Shown here in pieces: positions 43,650 through 55,207 of a DNA stretch of 64,000 nucleotides. A program made the position numbers and the translations under genes. Position 1 is the first letter of the stretch. Each line of letters starts with the position of its first letter. Location of the stretch: assembly GCF_000835495.1 (NCBI RefSeq), contig NW_015622541.1, forward strand, positions 7,626,001-7,690,000. Direction: 5' to 3'. The notes beneath the pieces are model-generated. The model had not been told where the DNA came from, ran no database searches, and saw nothing but the letters and a program-made list of their open reading frames with translations. Source of the stretch: Cladophialophora immunda (Eukaryota > Ascomycota > Eurotiomycetes > Chaetothyriales > Herpotrichiellaceae).

Positions 43650-45954
43650 ATGGCTGATTTACCTACGCTGGACCTTGAAATCCTTATGCCGGTGGATTAT
43701 TCGCAACGGCAGAGCAAACCCTTGAAGTCCCTGAAAAAGAAGTTGGGCCCAGCCTGTCAACACTGCCGTGCCAGGAAGGTACGATGTGATCGCGTCCAGA
43801 ATCTAGGGACGTGCACCAACTGCTGTCTCGACGGTTTGACGTGTACAGTAGTCCAGGAAAAATCAAGGCGCAACCGGTCGGCAATGAAAGGGATGAACCG
43901 TGACAACGTGTCGTTTTCCGAACGGACAGTTAGAAAACAACGCGAGAATCGCAGCCTCCCTCAGGACCCCATATCCTACGGCCGCACCACTAACTTGCGT
44001 CTTGTTTCATCTCTTCCTACCAGTCCCACATTCGCAAATCCAGAAGAGTCACACGAGACTCCTCGAGCCAGCGGGGCCACCGGCGGCCGACCTTCACCAA
44101 CGTCGACCCCAATTCGTCGGTCCTTGGACATGGGCTGTATGGGAAATAGAACGGACTCAACAGCATTCATCAAACCTGTCTGTTACGACCTTTCAGATGA
44201 AGACTGGCGTCACCTAGAAGCGAAAGGCGTTTTCACTCTCCCTCCGAAAAGCCTGGAGAGTCTAATAATATGCCGATACGCAGAGTTCGTCTACCACCTT
44301 GCTCCAGTGGTAGACCTACATGATCTAGTCCGCATTATTACGGAGGACTCGCCGGGTAGGCTTTCATTAACTCTCTACCACGCAATCATGTGTGCAGGGT
44401 CGGCGGCTTTGGAGGGTGAATACTTCTCCAACTATGGATACTCTTCCAAGGCTGCAGCTAGACGAGAGTACTACACGAAATCCAAGGTACGCAACTCTTG
44501 AAATGAACGAGACTGTCTCTAATTATTGTCCTCAGCTGCTTCTTGATTTGGACGTCGAGTCGGATCGTATGATTGCTTGCCAGGCGTCCCTTCTCCTAAT
44601 GAGTTGGTCTAGCCGTGAGGACTCTAAAGATCCGATGTATTGGGTCGGAAGTGCAATCAATCACGCCTTTGCCATGAGGTTGCAAGAAGAACATACAAAG
44701 ATGGCGGAAAGGAGGAGATCAGCCGACCAGAGGTTGAAACGGAGAATATGGTGGACAATTGTTGTTAGGGAGTGCGATGTGGCCATGAACCTTGCTCGGC
44801 CGCCCCGTCTTCGGCCTCGAGATGATCACTTACTGGACCATGACGACTTCTCAAATGAAGTCGACCTTTCAAACATCAACTTCGGCGCCTTGATTGGGAT
44901 CAAAATGTTTCTCGCTGATTCTTCACTGCAGAGACATCTCGAACGAGCTTGCATGGAAAGGGCCAAACTTGCAGTTCAAGTGTATAGCATCTTGCACAGA
45001 ACTGCGGAAGAAGCCTTTCAGTCCCACTCAGACTTCGCGAAGAGAAACAACCGGATCTCAGAGCTAGAAGACTCCCTGAGAAATTGGAGCACTCACCTAC
45101 CCGAAGAATTACAGCTCGAAAATATCTGCTCCGTCTCCTTTGATCTTTGCCATCGAGCTTACTATCTTGCGTCGTGCATGGTTCATCTCACGTACTGGAT
45201 GGCGGTCATCGTGCTGCACAGCTCTGAGATCTCGGAGCGCCAATGGGCAACGTGCAGTCATACCTCTGAAAACCATCACCACGAAGATAACGGAAACAGC
45301 GGCGACTGCCATGTCCATGCCCTGCGGCAAGCCTCCAACAAGATTACAACAATCTACAGTGGTCTGAACAGCCGGAGACTGACCCAGTTTGTACCCGTCA
45401 CAGGCATAGCATCCGTGTGCTCTGCAGCATTTGTCTACTTGCTCGACGCCAGTACTGGGCATTTATCTTCTGGGAAATCTAGCCTGGAGAGCCTTGCGAT
45501 TTGCATCGAGGCGGTGCGCCAAATCGGACGGATCAACTTCACAGCGAACGCGGTGTTCAAAAGAGTTGAAGCAGCCTACTCGGCAGCCCAGAAGGCCTCA
45601 TTTCCTTCCTGGTTGAAAACGAAGCAGCCTGGACCAGAATTCGTGACAAGTACGATCGATAACAACGATGCTGTCACCGGGGACGGCCCACCACTCTCTC
45701 TCAGCAACCAATGCTCGGGCACCACGCAAGAGCAGCATGGTGGCCATGCTAGTCTGTTCGCTTCTACGCAGGACTTTTTCACTCTTTTCGAGTCAAATGT
45801 GCTTTTTGAGGACAGTCTGTTGCACTTTGACTTTGAAGACCAGACAATGCAGGAAGCAATACCCGCGGCTGAAAGCGAGGATGGAAATCTGGATACCATG
45901 ACCTGGTCGATGGGACTTGCAATGGGGCCTGAAGGGGACAATGAGGAGAGTTAA
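43650..45954 (+). CDS. Zn2Cys6 transcription factor, CTF1-beta/amdR-like
   Basis: Two exons, 43650-44486 and 44536-45954, with a 49-nt intron; 751 residues. The N-terminal C6 cluster uses Cys36, 39, 46, 55, 58 and 65 (spacing 2-6-8-2-6) in GPACQHCRARKVRCDR. A Ser/Arg-rich linker follows, then the Fungal_trans region (DLSDEDWRHLEAKGVF; LALYH-type helices; LLLMSWSSREDSKDPMYWVGSAINHAF; LKRRIWWTIVVRECDVAMNLARPPRL). The DEDW and WGxxIxxA-like pattern resembles cutinase transcription factor 1-beta and amdR-type regulators, which control hydrolase, fatty-acid or amide use. The C-terminus is acidic and aromatic (FFTLFESNVLFEDSLLHFDFED), consistent with an activation domain. The gene lies between PhyH and the sugar-porter pair and may regulate either (inference). 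Confidence 0.9.
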
Positions 45955-46206
45955 CAACGATGCAAGAGTTATTTGGGCGTACAGCTAGCTGTATATACCC
46001 TAATATCACGCTCTTCTTCGATTCGCCTGGACTTGTACAAGTGCCAGCGGCTCTGAATTCTGAATGTGGGTACCCCGATGAGGTTGTGAAGTTGGGTCAC
46101 GCAAAGACCCACTAATCTTCCATCTACTGCACGGCTGGCATGGAGACGTCTGACCCTCAAGCGCGACGGACTTTCATTATTGCCCAACTGTTGAGGTTTA
46201 TTCCTC

Positions 46207-48272
46207 CTACACCTTCTCATGGAAAGTTCTGTCTTCATAAATCTCCTCCAGGTGTTGCCCAGCTTCTTCGAGAGTTTCTGCTACCTAGAGTATTCCAAAA
46301 AGAGACTGATTAGCGATGCACGTTTCGCGGCACTCTCTACTCCACCACGCCATAAGCAGTTCGCATGTAAAGCATCTATCACTCACCTTGTCCCCAAACA
46401 CAGCCTCTATTTCCTCGAGGGTCTTGTTCTTTGTCTCCGGATACGCGAAGCAGAAGAATATAAAATAGATTGTCGATCCGATCAGGAAGATCAAAAAGTA
46501 CTTCCACGAAATGGCGTCGATGGCCAGCGGTGTGACTTGGACAAAGAGGATGATGATTGCGTGCAGACAAGCAAAGGTGGCTGCGACTCCGATCGTTCGG
46601 ATGGCGGTAGGCATGATCTCGGATGAGTACTGGAGTTTGAGATTCTGTCAGTCATCCTGCACTCTGTTGTTTCCATTTTGAGGCTAAATCCCTGTTTTCT
46701 CTGTCCCGGTTCAGGAGGGGCGGGGTAAAATGGTTTGATCTGCATTCGTTGATGGGTCAAACTCACCGCGGGCATGAAAACATTTGCTGGACCTGCGTAG
46801 CCAAACTGGACCATGAACATGCCAACAATGACGCCTCGGCCGAGGCCTCGATTGGTACTTCCTCCAGCTTCAAATCGAGACCACAAGACGACAGAAATCA
46901 GGGAGCCACTGAGGACAAAGAAGTACATTATATACTAGTGTTTCGTCAGTGCATGCGACCCTGTAAGTAACAGGATTCTCACTTACAATGATCTTTCGTC
47001 TTCCAAGCTTGTCGGATAAGTACCCAGCATATATTGCAGAGCACACGCCTACTGAGCCCCATATCCCAGTAAGGACAAGAGACATCACCTGGCTCAGACC
47101 CAGCTTGCCGAAGAGAATGACCTGATAGTTCTGGAGTGGTATCTCTCCCGTGAGCCTGGAACAATGGTTACCGAGGTGTCTTCTTTGGTAATGATGATAG
47201 ACAAGTGTTTGAACATACTGGGAGCAGAAGGCAAACATGCAGACCAAGAAGATGCGCTTCCGGTATGACGGTACCCTCCAGATCGCCGAAGGTCCAAGCT
47301 GTTCTTTCTTGTCCAGTTCAATCTGCGCTTTGATTTGGTGATACTCCTTCAGGTAGAAAGTGTCATCATGCATATCTCCGTGCATCCGCTTGAGAACCTG
47401 CAGACACTCTTCGTAGCGACCTTTGAGAGCTAACCACCGGGGGGAAAATGGCATGAAGAAAGATAGTCCAAGCATCATCACTGAAGGTACCAGTTGGCCC
47501 CCGAGCAACAAGCGCCATGAGGCATTAGACTTGAGGAAAAAGCAGCCGAGGCCCCTGCGACTACTGTCAACAGACTGTCCTCGAGTACCCTGGTAAAGGG
47601 GCGTTCAGACTTACACCCACTCAGTGAACATGTACGAAAAGTTTCCATTAAATCTGTATCACAAGGTCAGAGAGATGCGTCAAGAGCCTTCACACAAGAT
47701 CGTGTCTGAGAGGGACACTTACGCGTAGAGACCACCTACTCTGCCTCTTATATGGGGAGGACTGATTTCGGCGGCATAGGTGGGACACAAGCAGAACATA
47801 ATACCTGTGGCAATACCACCGATGATCCGGCCAGCACAAAATACCGGGAATGAAGGCGCCCCAGTCTGCATTGAGATTCCCAGGAGAGAGATAACACAGG
47901 CGATTTGAATAGTCCGCAGGCGCCCGATCTTATTGGGCAGCCAAAAATTCAAGCACGCGCCCAAGACGTGTCCGCCATAGTAGGCAGAGCCAAAGGCGCC
48001 GATCGTGACGGAATTCAAGTTGAAGTATTCGAGGAAGGCCGGGTAGCCAAGGACGGACGTTGTGCAACCTGTCGTTCCGCAAATGGGCCGCCATCAGTGG
48101 GAAACCAGGTAATGAGTTCGAAGGCATCGACATTGGAAACAGCTTTGAGGAATATGGCCATTAAGAAACAAAACTCACCAGAATCGTACCCATAGAAGAC
48201 GGATCCAAGGCAGACATAGATAATGCAGAGGAGGTTGTACTTGTTCATCTTGATTCTTTCCAGAGTAAACAA
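46207..48272 (-). CDS. Sugar porter (SP) family MFS transporter
   Basis: Eight exons: 48272 (or 48248)-48179, 48068-47723, 47653-47615, 47554-47219, 47155-46987, 46934-46767, 46629-46387 and 46284-46207. From ATG 48248 the sum is 1449 nt, 482 residues; the in-frame ATG at 48272 adds eight. SP-family signatures are visible: GYDSG in helix 1, GRIIGGIATGIMFCLCPTYAAEISPPHIRGR, the cytosolic FSPRWLALKGRYEE (PESPRWL-like), GYLSDKLGRRK, and PETKNKTLEEIEAVFGD after the last helix. Substrates of this branch include hexoses, lactose/cellobiose-type sugars, quinate and inositol; this one cannot be assigned. The 39-nt third exon is unusually short but restores the FTEWVGLGCFF family pattern. It is divergent from another SP transporter with a 1.16-kb common promoter. 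Confidence 0.9.
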
Positions 48273-49435
48273 TCAACTCGCAAGGTCTGTCCCAGTACCA
48301 TGGGACTGCAGGTTCTCAATATTTATTTTTATATCAGCTATGTCCTTTATATCCGTTGAACATACGTTCTGCGACTTTGTTTCTATGATTTCGACTGAGA
48401 ACCCGTTAGAGTAGGCGCTAGGCCGGATTTGGACACCGCGGGTGGCCCTTTTTGGACGAGGCCGCGGCGTGTTGCCTTTGAGAATGTACGGCCATACCGA
48501 GGCGGAGACCCCGTGGGGATACAATGGGGACTGGTGTCAATCTGGAGAAACTACACTATGACCTCGGAGATGGGGGATCGCAATGTTGACTACTCTGGAA
48601 TAGTGCCCCAAGAAAATCTATTTCAAAGCATTGAACTTTGAGGGATCATACTCAAATCTTGAAAGGATGTGCTCCTGCTATATTACATTACATATGGCTA
48701 CGCTACTGGATCAGTGATCTGTTCCGAGCTTGTACAATCCCAAGTTCAGCGCTGTATCTAGTGGGTAAAAAGCTGTAAAGTGGTAAGGTCTAGGACGAGC
48801 TGGTCCCTTTGGTCCGCGCACGGTCATATCTATTGGATTGGTACCAAATCAAATACCAGGAGAGAACAGTCTTGTGCAGACCTGGCGTCAAAGCGACGGA
48901 TGGTATTGTGTTGAGATTCTCTGGAAACCTCTCTTATCAGAGAGACCTTACGATTCCGTTAGTCGACAGATAAATGCCCAGAAGAAGACACCACAGGAAC
49001 CGCAGATTTAAGAAAGGCTACTTTAGCGATAACATTCAGGCTTCATGTCAAAGCGTGATAGTCTGTTGGAGTGGTTACAAGGCTCTTCTAGCATGAACCA
49101 AACTGTAACTTTCATAGTTGCCTTCGAATACTCTCATAATTGAATACAACGTGCCCCAGTGCACGCTAGGTCTTTAACACAGCCCGAGGTGACTGCTATA
49201 AATGGTTGGGACATACATCATGTGCTAGTAGGGTACGAAATGAGTATTCAATATCATAACTACACCTCGGTCCTCGGACTCTACACCAGTTTTGCATACT
49301 TTTAATCTTGATATTCATAATATCCTAACACGAGCTTCTCTATTCTTTTGATGTCCGAACGCCGTACTTCAGTCAAGTAGACATATCGAGGCAGATTCTT
49401 CTCGTTTTCAACAGGACTCACTCAAAGTCTTCATC
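48273..49435. promoter_or_regulatory. Divergent promoter of two sugar-porter genes
   Basis: 1.16 kb, AT-rich (notably 48660-49330), between two outward-facing transporter genes. No coding frame of note, no GGATRTA array. A carbon-source-responsive promoter is plausible but not demonstrated. Confidence 0.45.
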
Positions 49436-51124
49436 ATGGCTGGTGATCCAAAGGACGGAATTTTGCAGAAACAGAAAATAACTTTCTTCAACGTAGCAGT
49501 ACTCGTTGCACTAGGTCTTGGTTCGATCGGCCAGGGGTATTCTGCTGCAATAATTGGAACGACGCTGGGTGAGTCTGATGTTTGTATATATTCGCCATCA
49601 CTTGACTGACAAACCTAGGCCAGCCATCTTTCATTGAATACTTCCATCTCGACACGCGAGAAGATGCTACCGACCTCATATCAACCATGAACGGTATTTT
49701 TCAGGCTGGAGGCGTGATAGGAACTATATCCCTTCCTTGGGTTGCAGACAGGTTCGGCAGGAAATGGGGGTGTGCGGTGGTAAGTGATTAGACCGTCATA
49801 GAGCACAAACAGCTAATACTCGGAAGCCCGCAATCCTAATCCTCGTATCTGGAGCCATCTTAGCTGGTTCGGTCAACGTGGGAATGTTCATCGCCTTCCG
49901 TTTCTTCTCAGGCGCCGGGTGTTGGTCGACTCTCGCTGCAGTCTCCGTCATGATGAACGAGATTACCCCTGTTCACATCAGAGGAGCAATGGTCGACATC
50001 AATGCGGTGATGTATGTTCTGGGCTACGTTTTTGCGTGCTGGGTGGGCTTTGGCTGTTACTTCTGGACTACTGGCGGTTCAAACACCTGGAGGCCGCCAA
50101 TCGCCATTCAATGTTTCTGGCCGCTTTGCCTCCTTACTGCCCTCCCTTTTCTGCCGGAGAGTCCGCGGTGGCTATGCATGATGGGACGAGATGCGGAGGC
50201 CGAAAGGACGCTCTTGAAATTGCATGCCGACCCCAAGGACCCAAGCAACACAGTTGCCAAAGCAGAGTACTATCAGATCAGGAAACAACTTGAAATTGAC
50301 AGAACTCTCGGACAGTCTTGGGCATACATCGCCAAGAAGCCTTCTTACCGGAAGCGCGCGCTCCTCGCGCTCCTCACCACTGCCATCACGCAGGCGTCGG
50401 GTGCATTGGTAATAAACAGTATGGTGCTCTGACATTCCGCACATCTCTTGACCCGTATTCTGACTTGTGGCATCCAGATTATGGACCTTCCCTGTACAGA
50501 AATCTTGGATACAGCACGGTGAAACAGCTCGTTCTGCCTGCGGCGTGGATCACATGTGCACTAGGTCTCAACATCTTGGCCATGGCACTTGTGGATCGCT
50601 TTCCACGGCCCAAGTACATGGCATTTGGGCTTTTTGGGTGCGCTGCATGTCTGGCCGTCGAAGCTGCGCTTGTGGCCGAGTTCGTGCCCTCGGATAATCA
50701 GTCCGCCTTGGAAGCAGCCGTGTCTATGTTGTTTGTCTTTATCTTCTTCTATGAGCTGTTTGTCAACGGGACTCAGTGGACTTACCTTGGGGAGATCTTT
50801 CCCACTCACATTCGAGCAAAGGGGGTCTGCCTTGGTGTCGCTAATGTTGCTCTAATGAACCTCATCTGGCTCCAGAGCGCCCCGGTGGCTTTTGCAAATG
50901 TGGGCTGGAGATTCTACTTGGCTTTTATTGTCCCTTGTCTCCTGGGGGCCGCGGTGATGTGGATCTGGTTCCCAGACACCAAGGGACTGCCGCTTGAAGA
51001 AGTGGCTACAATTTTTGGAGACAGTGACGAAGTTGCGGTGTATCAGAGAGACCTGGAAGTCGAGTTCAACACGCAAACCATCACCTACTCTTATCCAGGA
51101 AGCGATCACAAAGGAAACGAGTAG
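49436..51124 (+). CDS. Sugar porter family MFS transporter (lactose permease-like)
   Basis: Four exons: 49436-49568, 49619-49779, 49827-50418 and 50478-51124, with introns of 50, 47 and 59 nt; 1533 nt, 510 residues. Signatures: GQGYSAAIIGTTLGQPSF in helix 1, WVADRFGRKWG (GR motif of loop 2-3), ITPVHIRGAMV, LPESPRWLCMMGRDAEAE, and LGEIFPTHIRAKG with the terminal FPDTKGLPLEEVATIFGD. The pattern is that of the fungal lactose permease/hexose transporter group. Twelve helices are expected at the plasma membrane. The N-terminus is very short, so the first helix follows almost immediately. Divergent from the SP gene at 46.2-48.3 kb. The two are not close duplicates, since their signatures and intron positions differ. 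Confidence 0.92.
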
Positions 51125-52247
51125 TTCGCAGCAGAAAGAGTGGAAGACAGTCAGGGAGAGAGAATGGCAGCTGGAAGATACTGATATAGATCTAGGTGTT
51201 GCTAGGATCTGAAGTATATATCCTACCGAGTGGTCTCAAACGTGCAAAATTCGATACAAGCTTCCTCGCCATACTAGCAAATTGCCCGATAGCAGATAAC
51301 GGTCGATCGCCCAAGAAGCCTCCTTAGTCTCCGATATTTAGGCTCGCTCCAGCTTGTCCTTACTTGGGGCCAAGTCCCGGCACAAGCCTCCACAAAGATG
51401 GGGATATCATGTCTCCTCAAGCTTGGAGCTTTTTAGGAACCAAAGAACTAGGCAGAACCAGACCTCATCCGCCCATCAGCTCGGCGCCAAATTGCCATTG
51501 CAACGGCGTTTCAATCGAGGACTTTGCGAAGACCACATGCTAGAAGCTGCCACCGAGGTCTCTTTTGGTATGATGGTGAGGATGCCGTCTGTGGGAACAT
51601 CTCGGCCCGTGCAAGCGGCATCAGCGGATCATCTGCATCTCTCACTCGCCCAACACTCGCACGCTAGGGGACCAAGTCCCTAGGAGGTCCCCATGTTGGT
51701 TTGACTACAGTCCCCGCAACCGTGCGGGAGTGCCCACAATGAAGACTCCTAAGACCTTGTACCACACCTTGCACAACACCACCAGGCCAAACAACACAGA
51801 GGCGAGAGCTTTTCAGCTTTGTTGAAGCTGAAGAATACACGGCATACTCACGCTCACTTGGACAACTTGATAGGCTCCGGCTCTTCCGCTCAATCTGAGG
51901 GGCACAGCTATCCGTACAGCTCACATGCACGTCCTATGCTCTCGCTTTCATCCCAAAATCCCTCGATGCATTAGTGTGGCCTAACACGGTCAACAGTCGA
52001 CTAATTAGGCGATTTCAGCTGCACGTACTTCGTCAAACAGGGTGGGCGAAGGATTCGATTGATGGAATTCGACCCCCATCTTCGGTATAGCCGTTGAAGA
52101 TCGCTCACGGTCGCAACGGTTTTACGTGAAAACCGATGGACACTCCCATGTACCCGTACGTGTGCGAGGTGCCTCAAAATCCCTTGCACCTCGCGATGCG
52201 TTACGGACTGCTTTCCCCTCCACCGAAACGGCATCGAGGTTATCACA
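51125..52247. other. Intergenic upstream of the 811-residue gene; two hairpin-forming inverted repeats
   Basis: 1.12 kb without a recognised gene. Near the right edge two inverted repeats occur: CGGTTTT...AAAACCG at 52117-52135 (5-nt loop) and GCGAGGTGC...GCACCTCGC at 52164-52172/52186-52194 (13-nt loop). These lie 50-130 bp upstream of the start codon and may be in the 5' untranslated region. Confidence 0.5.
52117..52194. repeat. Two inverted repeats in the likely 5' leader of the MACPF-like gene
   Basis: The first has 7-bp perfect arms (52117-52123 and 52129-52135) around ACGTG. The second has 9-bp perfect arms (52164-52172 and 52186-52194). Either could fold in RNA or act as a palindromic DNA site; neither role can be decided from sequence. 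Confidence 0.6.
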
Positions 52248-54683
52248 ATGGATGATAGCGGACCTCTTTACAATGTGCGCATGAAGCGCGGCCAAGGGTA
52301 CAATTCCTACATTCAAGAAGTTCGAATTGACAATGCCGTCACAATCACCAAATTTCCGGAAAACCCAGCACGTACAAGCGCCTCAATCAGCGAAGCCGAC
52401 ACGCTTACGCCAGAGCACACGAGGAGCGATTCGATTTCAAGAGCAGCGCCAGCACCAGCACCAGCGGCAGCGCCAAAGCAGGGCGTGGATATGAACGATA
52501 TCCTAGCGACACTGACCGAAAGCCTGAAGAAAACCAGTGTCGAAACTCCACAGCAACCGAAACTGCCATATTTGCTCAAATTGGATCCCAATGCTCGCCA
52601 CAACCAGACAGTGACCTTCTCTTCAAAGCAAGTCAAGAGCATTGTTGAAATGAACAATGCCATGGGATTCAATGCTTCAGCTGCAATTAAAGCCACCAGC
52701 CTAGGTCCTGGTGCAGAGGCTCGAAGCAGTCTTGCCACTCGAGATGATCTTAACACCAACGATGTCAATTTCCTCGTCCATGTCAAGGTTGTCAATGAGG
52801 CTGATGATCGCAAGGAAGAATGGTCGTTCAACGAAGTTCCAGGTCTGAATGAAGCCCTTGGAGACGACAAGGCGCCAGGCGCGATGAAGGACCCGCATTC
52901 CAGGAGTGTCGAATTCACTCGGATTTATGGCGACTGTTTCATATCCGATTTTGTAGAAGGAGGTGAAATTTATGCCTGGGTTGGCATCAAGTCGCAAGAC
53001 CGCAAGAACTCTAGACAATTGGCTGTACACGCTTCAGCGCAGTTGACGCCTATGGGTCTACCAGTGCAAGCCTCAGGTGAGATGGATGCCTCCCAGGAAC
53101 GAAATCGACTCTTTTCTCAAGCAACCACTTCCATCCGGATTCAGTGGCGAGGTGGTGGCCAGATCAAGAATCATGACTTCCCATGGGGCATGGACAGCTT
53201 GATCCTGATAGCCAACGCCTTCCCTTCGATGGTGGCAGTGAAGCCTGCTAAGATTCGAGCCGTCCTTACTCCGTACACGGCTCTGAAAAGTTTCCACGAC
53301 CACCGGCTGGCGAATCCGCGAATACCTCTACCGTTGACCTACGATCATTGTGCCATTTATACCAGTACGCTATATGAAGACTTCATGGCGTTCCAAGACT
53401 TGTGCGAGAAGCTGAACGCCATGATTAAGGACCCACAGGACTACCGGAATCGTGACGATGAAAAATCTAAGATGAGCAGTCAGAAGGCTGCTCTCCAGAG
53501 TGGAGATGTTGTTGTTCCTACAAGACGGAATACCATCGACTTTGGGACTTCGGAGATGGACGATCCAACTTCAGAGGCCTGGACAGACAAGAAGACTCGG
53601 GCGCTCTTGAACCTCGACATCATCCTCCGAGATCCAACTCCCAAGCTCACCAATATGGACCCAGATCCGCAGAAATTAAGCATGATGAGACTCCTTTGTC
53701 GCTCTTCAATGATCTACATCCAGGAACAGGCAGCCGCACTAGTCGTCGACCCAGCGAGATCAATTACCAAGCATGACGACCAAGGTCGGCATGTGTACAG
53801 TCTTCCGAAGTATATCTGTCCGGGTGTCATTCAAAGCATATTACCAATCCCCAAGTTCGATAACAGCGGGAGTGAGTGGCGAGATAAAGAGATCGCCGAT
53901 TTGCAAGGCGTGGAGCATATTACCAACGACCCGGTGAACTACTGGTGGGATGTGATGGGAGAGCCATTGTCTCCATACAAGAGTTACGAACACTTTGCGA
54001 TTGGCAATTTTGATCTCGACGACGAAGAGTACCCCCAGCGAGTTGCTGTGCAGCCTTTTGCAGCCGGATGGTATCACAGCCGCCGTATCAAGGACGGTCA
54101 CAACGCCATTAGCGGTATCGGACTGGGATATGCAAACAAAAAATCACCTTCGCATCACAATGCCAAATCAGTTGAGGCGGAAGAGTCCAGAGAAGTCAAG
54201 AAATCCAGCGCCAAAGAACGATCCACCATGTTCGCTAATATGTACGTCGGGTCCAAGCCTACAGCAGACCGCTGGAAACAGATTGAAGACCGCAACCTCA
54301 GTGCCTCCTCCATCAATCGCGTTCACGTCTACTACCGCCCGGGCGCTGGCCGTATTGCAGGACTTGAGTTCTTATCCGATCCGAATCCTGCAGATTTTAA
54401 CGACGACTCGAAAAGAGTGACGCCAGTGTTCATTCACAAAGCCTGGGATCCAGACGCGACCGCTGAGGGCAGCATGACGGCCAAATTGCCGGATAAGATG
54501 GAAAAGCAGGCCTTGTTCCCGGGAGACAATGTCTTGGACGAAAATATGGACAAGAATTGGATGTTTGCTGGGTTGATGGGCGCTTTTGAGAAAGTTGGAC
54601 CTCCGGGAATGGGAAGGTTAAAGAACGGCAGGGTCTTGGTGAAGGTTGCAGTCGTGTGGAAGAAGAGGCCAGGAGCTTCATGA
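52248..54683 (+). CDS. Large fungal MACPF-like protein (tentative), 811 residues
   Basis: A single intronless frame of 811 codons. The N-terminal ~150 residues contain a basic start and an Ala/Pro-rich low-complexity linker. The centre reads FTRIYGDCFISDFVEGGEIYAW, then a strand rich in alternating residues, then SIRIQWRGGGQIKNHDFPWGMDSL and IRAVLTPYTALKSF. I recall this order from filamentous-fungal proteins distantly related to the membrane attack complex/perforin fold (YGDxF-x-GG core). The C-terminal half (about residues 450-800) is charged and poorly recognisable. No signal peptide or membrane segment is evident. Pore formation is not shown; family members include non-lytic proteins. It may simply be a conserved fungal protein of unknown function; a fold prediction would decide. 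The codon range and uninterrupted length argue for a real gene. Confidence 0.6.
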   Translation: MDDSGPLYNVRMKRGQGYNSYIQEVRIDNAVTITKFPENPARTSASISEADTLTPEHTRSDSISRAAPAPAPAAAPKQGVDMNDILATLTESLKKTSVETPQQPKLPYLLKLDPNARHNQTVTFSSKQVKSIVEMNNAMGFNASAAIKATSLGPGAEARSSLATRDDLNTNDVNFLVHVKVVNEADDRKEEWSFNEVPGLNEALGDDKAPGAMKDPHSRSVEFTRIYGDCFISDFVEGGEIYAWVGIKSQDRKNSRQLAVHASAQLTPMGLPVQASGEMDASQERNRLFSQATTSIRIQWRGGGQIKNHDFPWGMDSLILIANAFPSMVAVKPAKIRAVLTPYTALKSFHDHRLANPRIPLPLTYDHCAIYTSTLYEDFMAFQDLCEKLNAMIKDPQDYRNRDDEKSKMSSQKAALQSGDVVVPTRRNTIDFGTSEMDDPTSEAWTDKKTRALLNLDIILRDPTPKLTNMDPDPQKLSMMRLLCRSSMIYIQEQAAALVVDPARSITKHDDQGRHVYSLPKYICPGVIQSILPIPKFDNSGSEWRDKEIADLQGVEHITNDPVNYWWDVMGEPLSPYKSYEHFAIGNFDLDDEEYPQRVAVQPFAAGWYHSRRIKDGHNAISGIGLGYANKKSPSHHNAKSVEAEESREVKKSSAKERSTMFANMYVGSKPTADRWKQIEDRNLSASSINRVHVYYRPGAGRIAGLEFLSDPNPADFNDDSKRVTPVFIHKAWDPDATAEGSMTAKLPDKMEKQALFPGDNVLDENMDKNWMFAGLMGAFEKVGPPGMGRLKNGRVLVKVAVVWKKRPGAS

Positions 54684-55207
54684 AGCCACTTGCGAGATAC
54701 CGGGCATTAAGCGCCCTTCAGAAAGAGACGAACTGAATGAGGTTGTGGATTGCTTGCCAGCGTTTGAGCGAACTCTTTTGCATTTCTGCGGTTGCAGTCG
54801 TTGCCTATGAGCATTATCCACGTTAGCGGAGCCAGTACCTAATGATGCACGATATTATGGGAGCAACCAAGCAAGCATGGACTCCGCAAGCACTATGCCC
54901 TAAGTTCCTTCCAGTATCTGGTTACGGTCTTTGTCCCCTCTCCTCGCCAGCCTTGTGCTCGATGGTTCTTGGGAGATGCGCTGTAAAAGCGGCAGTACCG
55001 AGTGGGTGATTGTATGGTCTAGCCGAATAGGAATGAATAGAGCGGCATCATATCCTCCCTAAAGGAGTCGAGCTTGCGGTGAATTTACCTGGAGCTCTTG
55101 GCATGGATCTGGTGACAATGAATACAGCTCGCTTTTCTCCTGCTCGACTGCGCAGTTGCTGTGTCTGATCCAGTTGGCTTCGACGCTCGCCTCCCTTTCA
55201 CGAGATA
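54684..55207. other. Intergenic between MACPF-like gene and MSS51
   Basis: 524 bp, no gene recognised. Pyrimidine-rich just before the MSS51 ATG (GCCTCCCTTTCACG), as usual for fungal leaders. Confidence 0.45.

Noticed and set aside
10096..51124. Interpretation as a secondary-metabolite biosynthetic cluster
   Set aside because: No polyketide synthase, NRPS, terpene cyclase, prenyltransferase or cytochrome P450 is present; the enzymes fit catabolism better.
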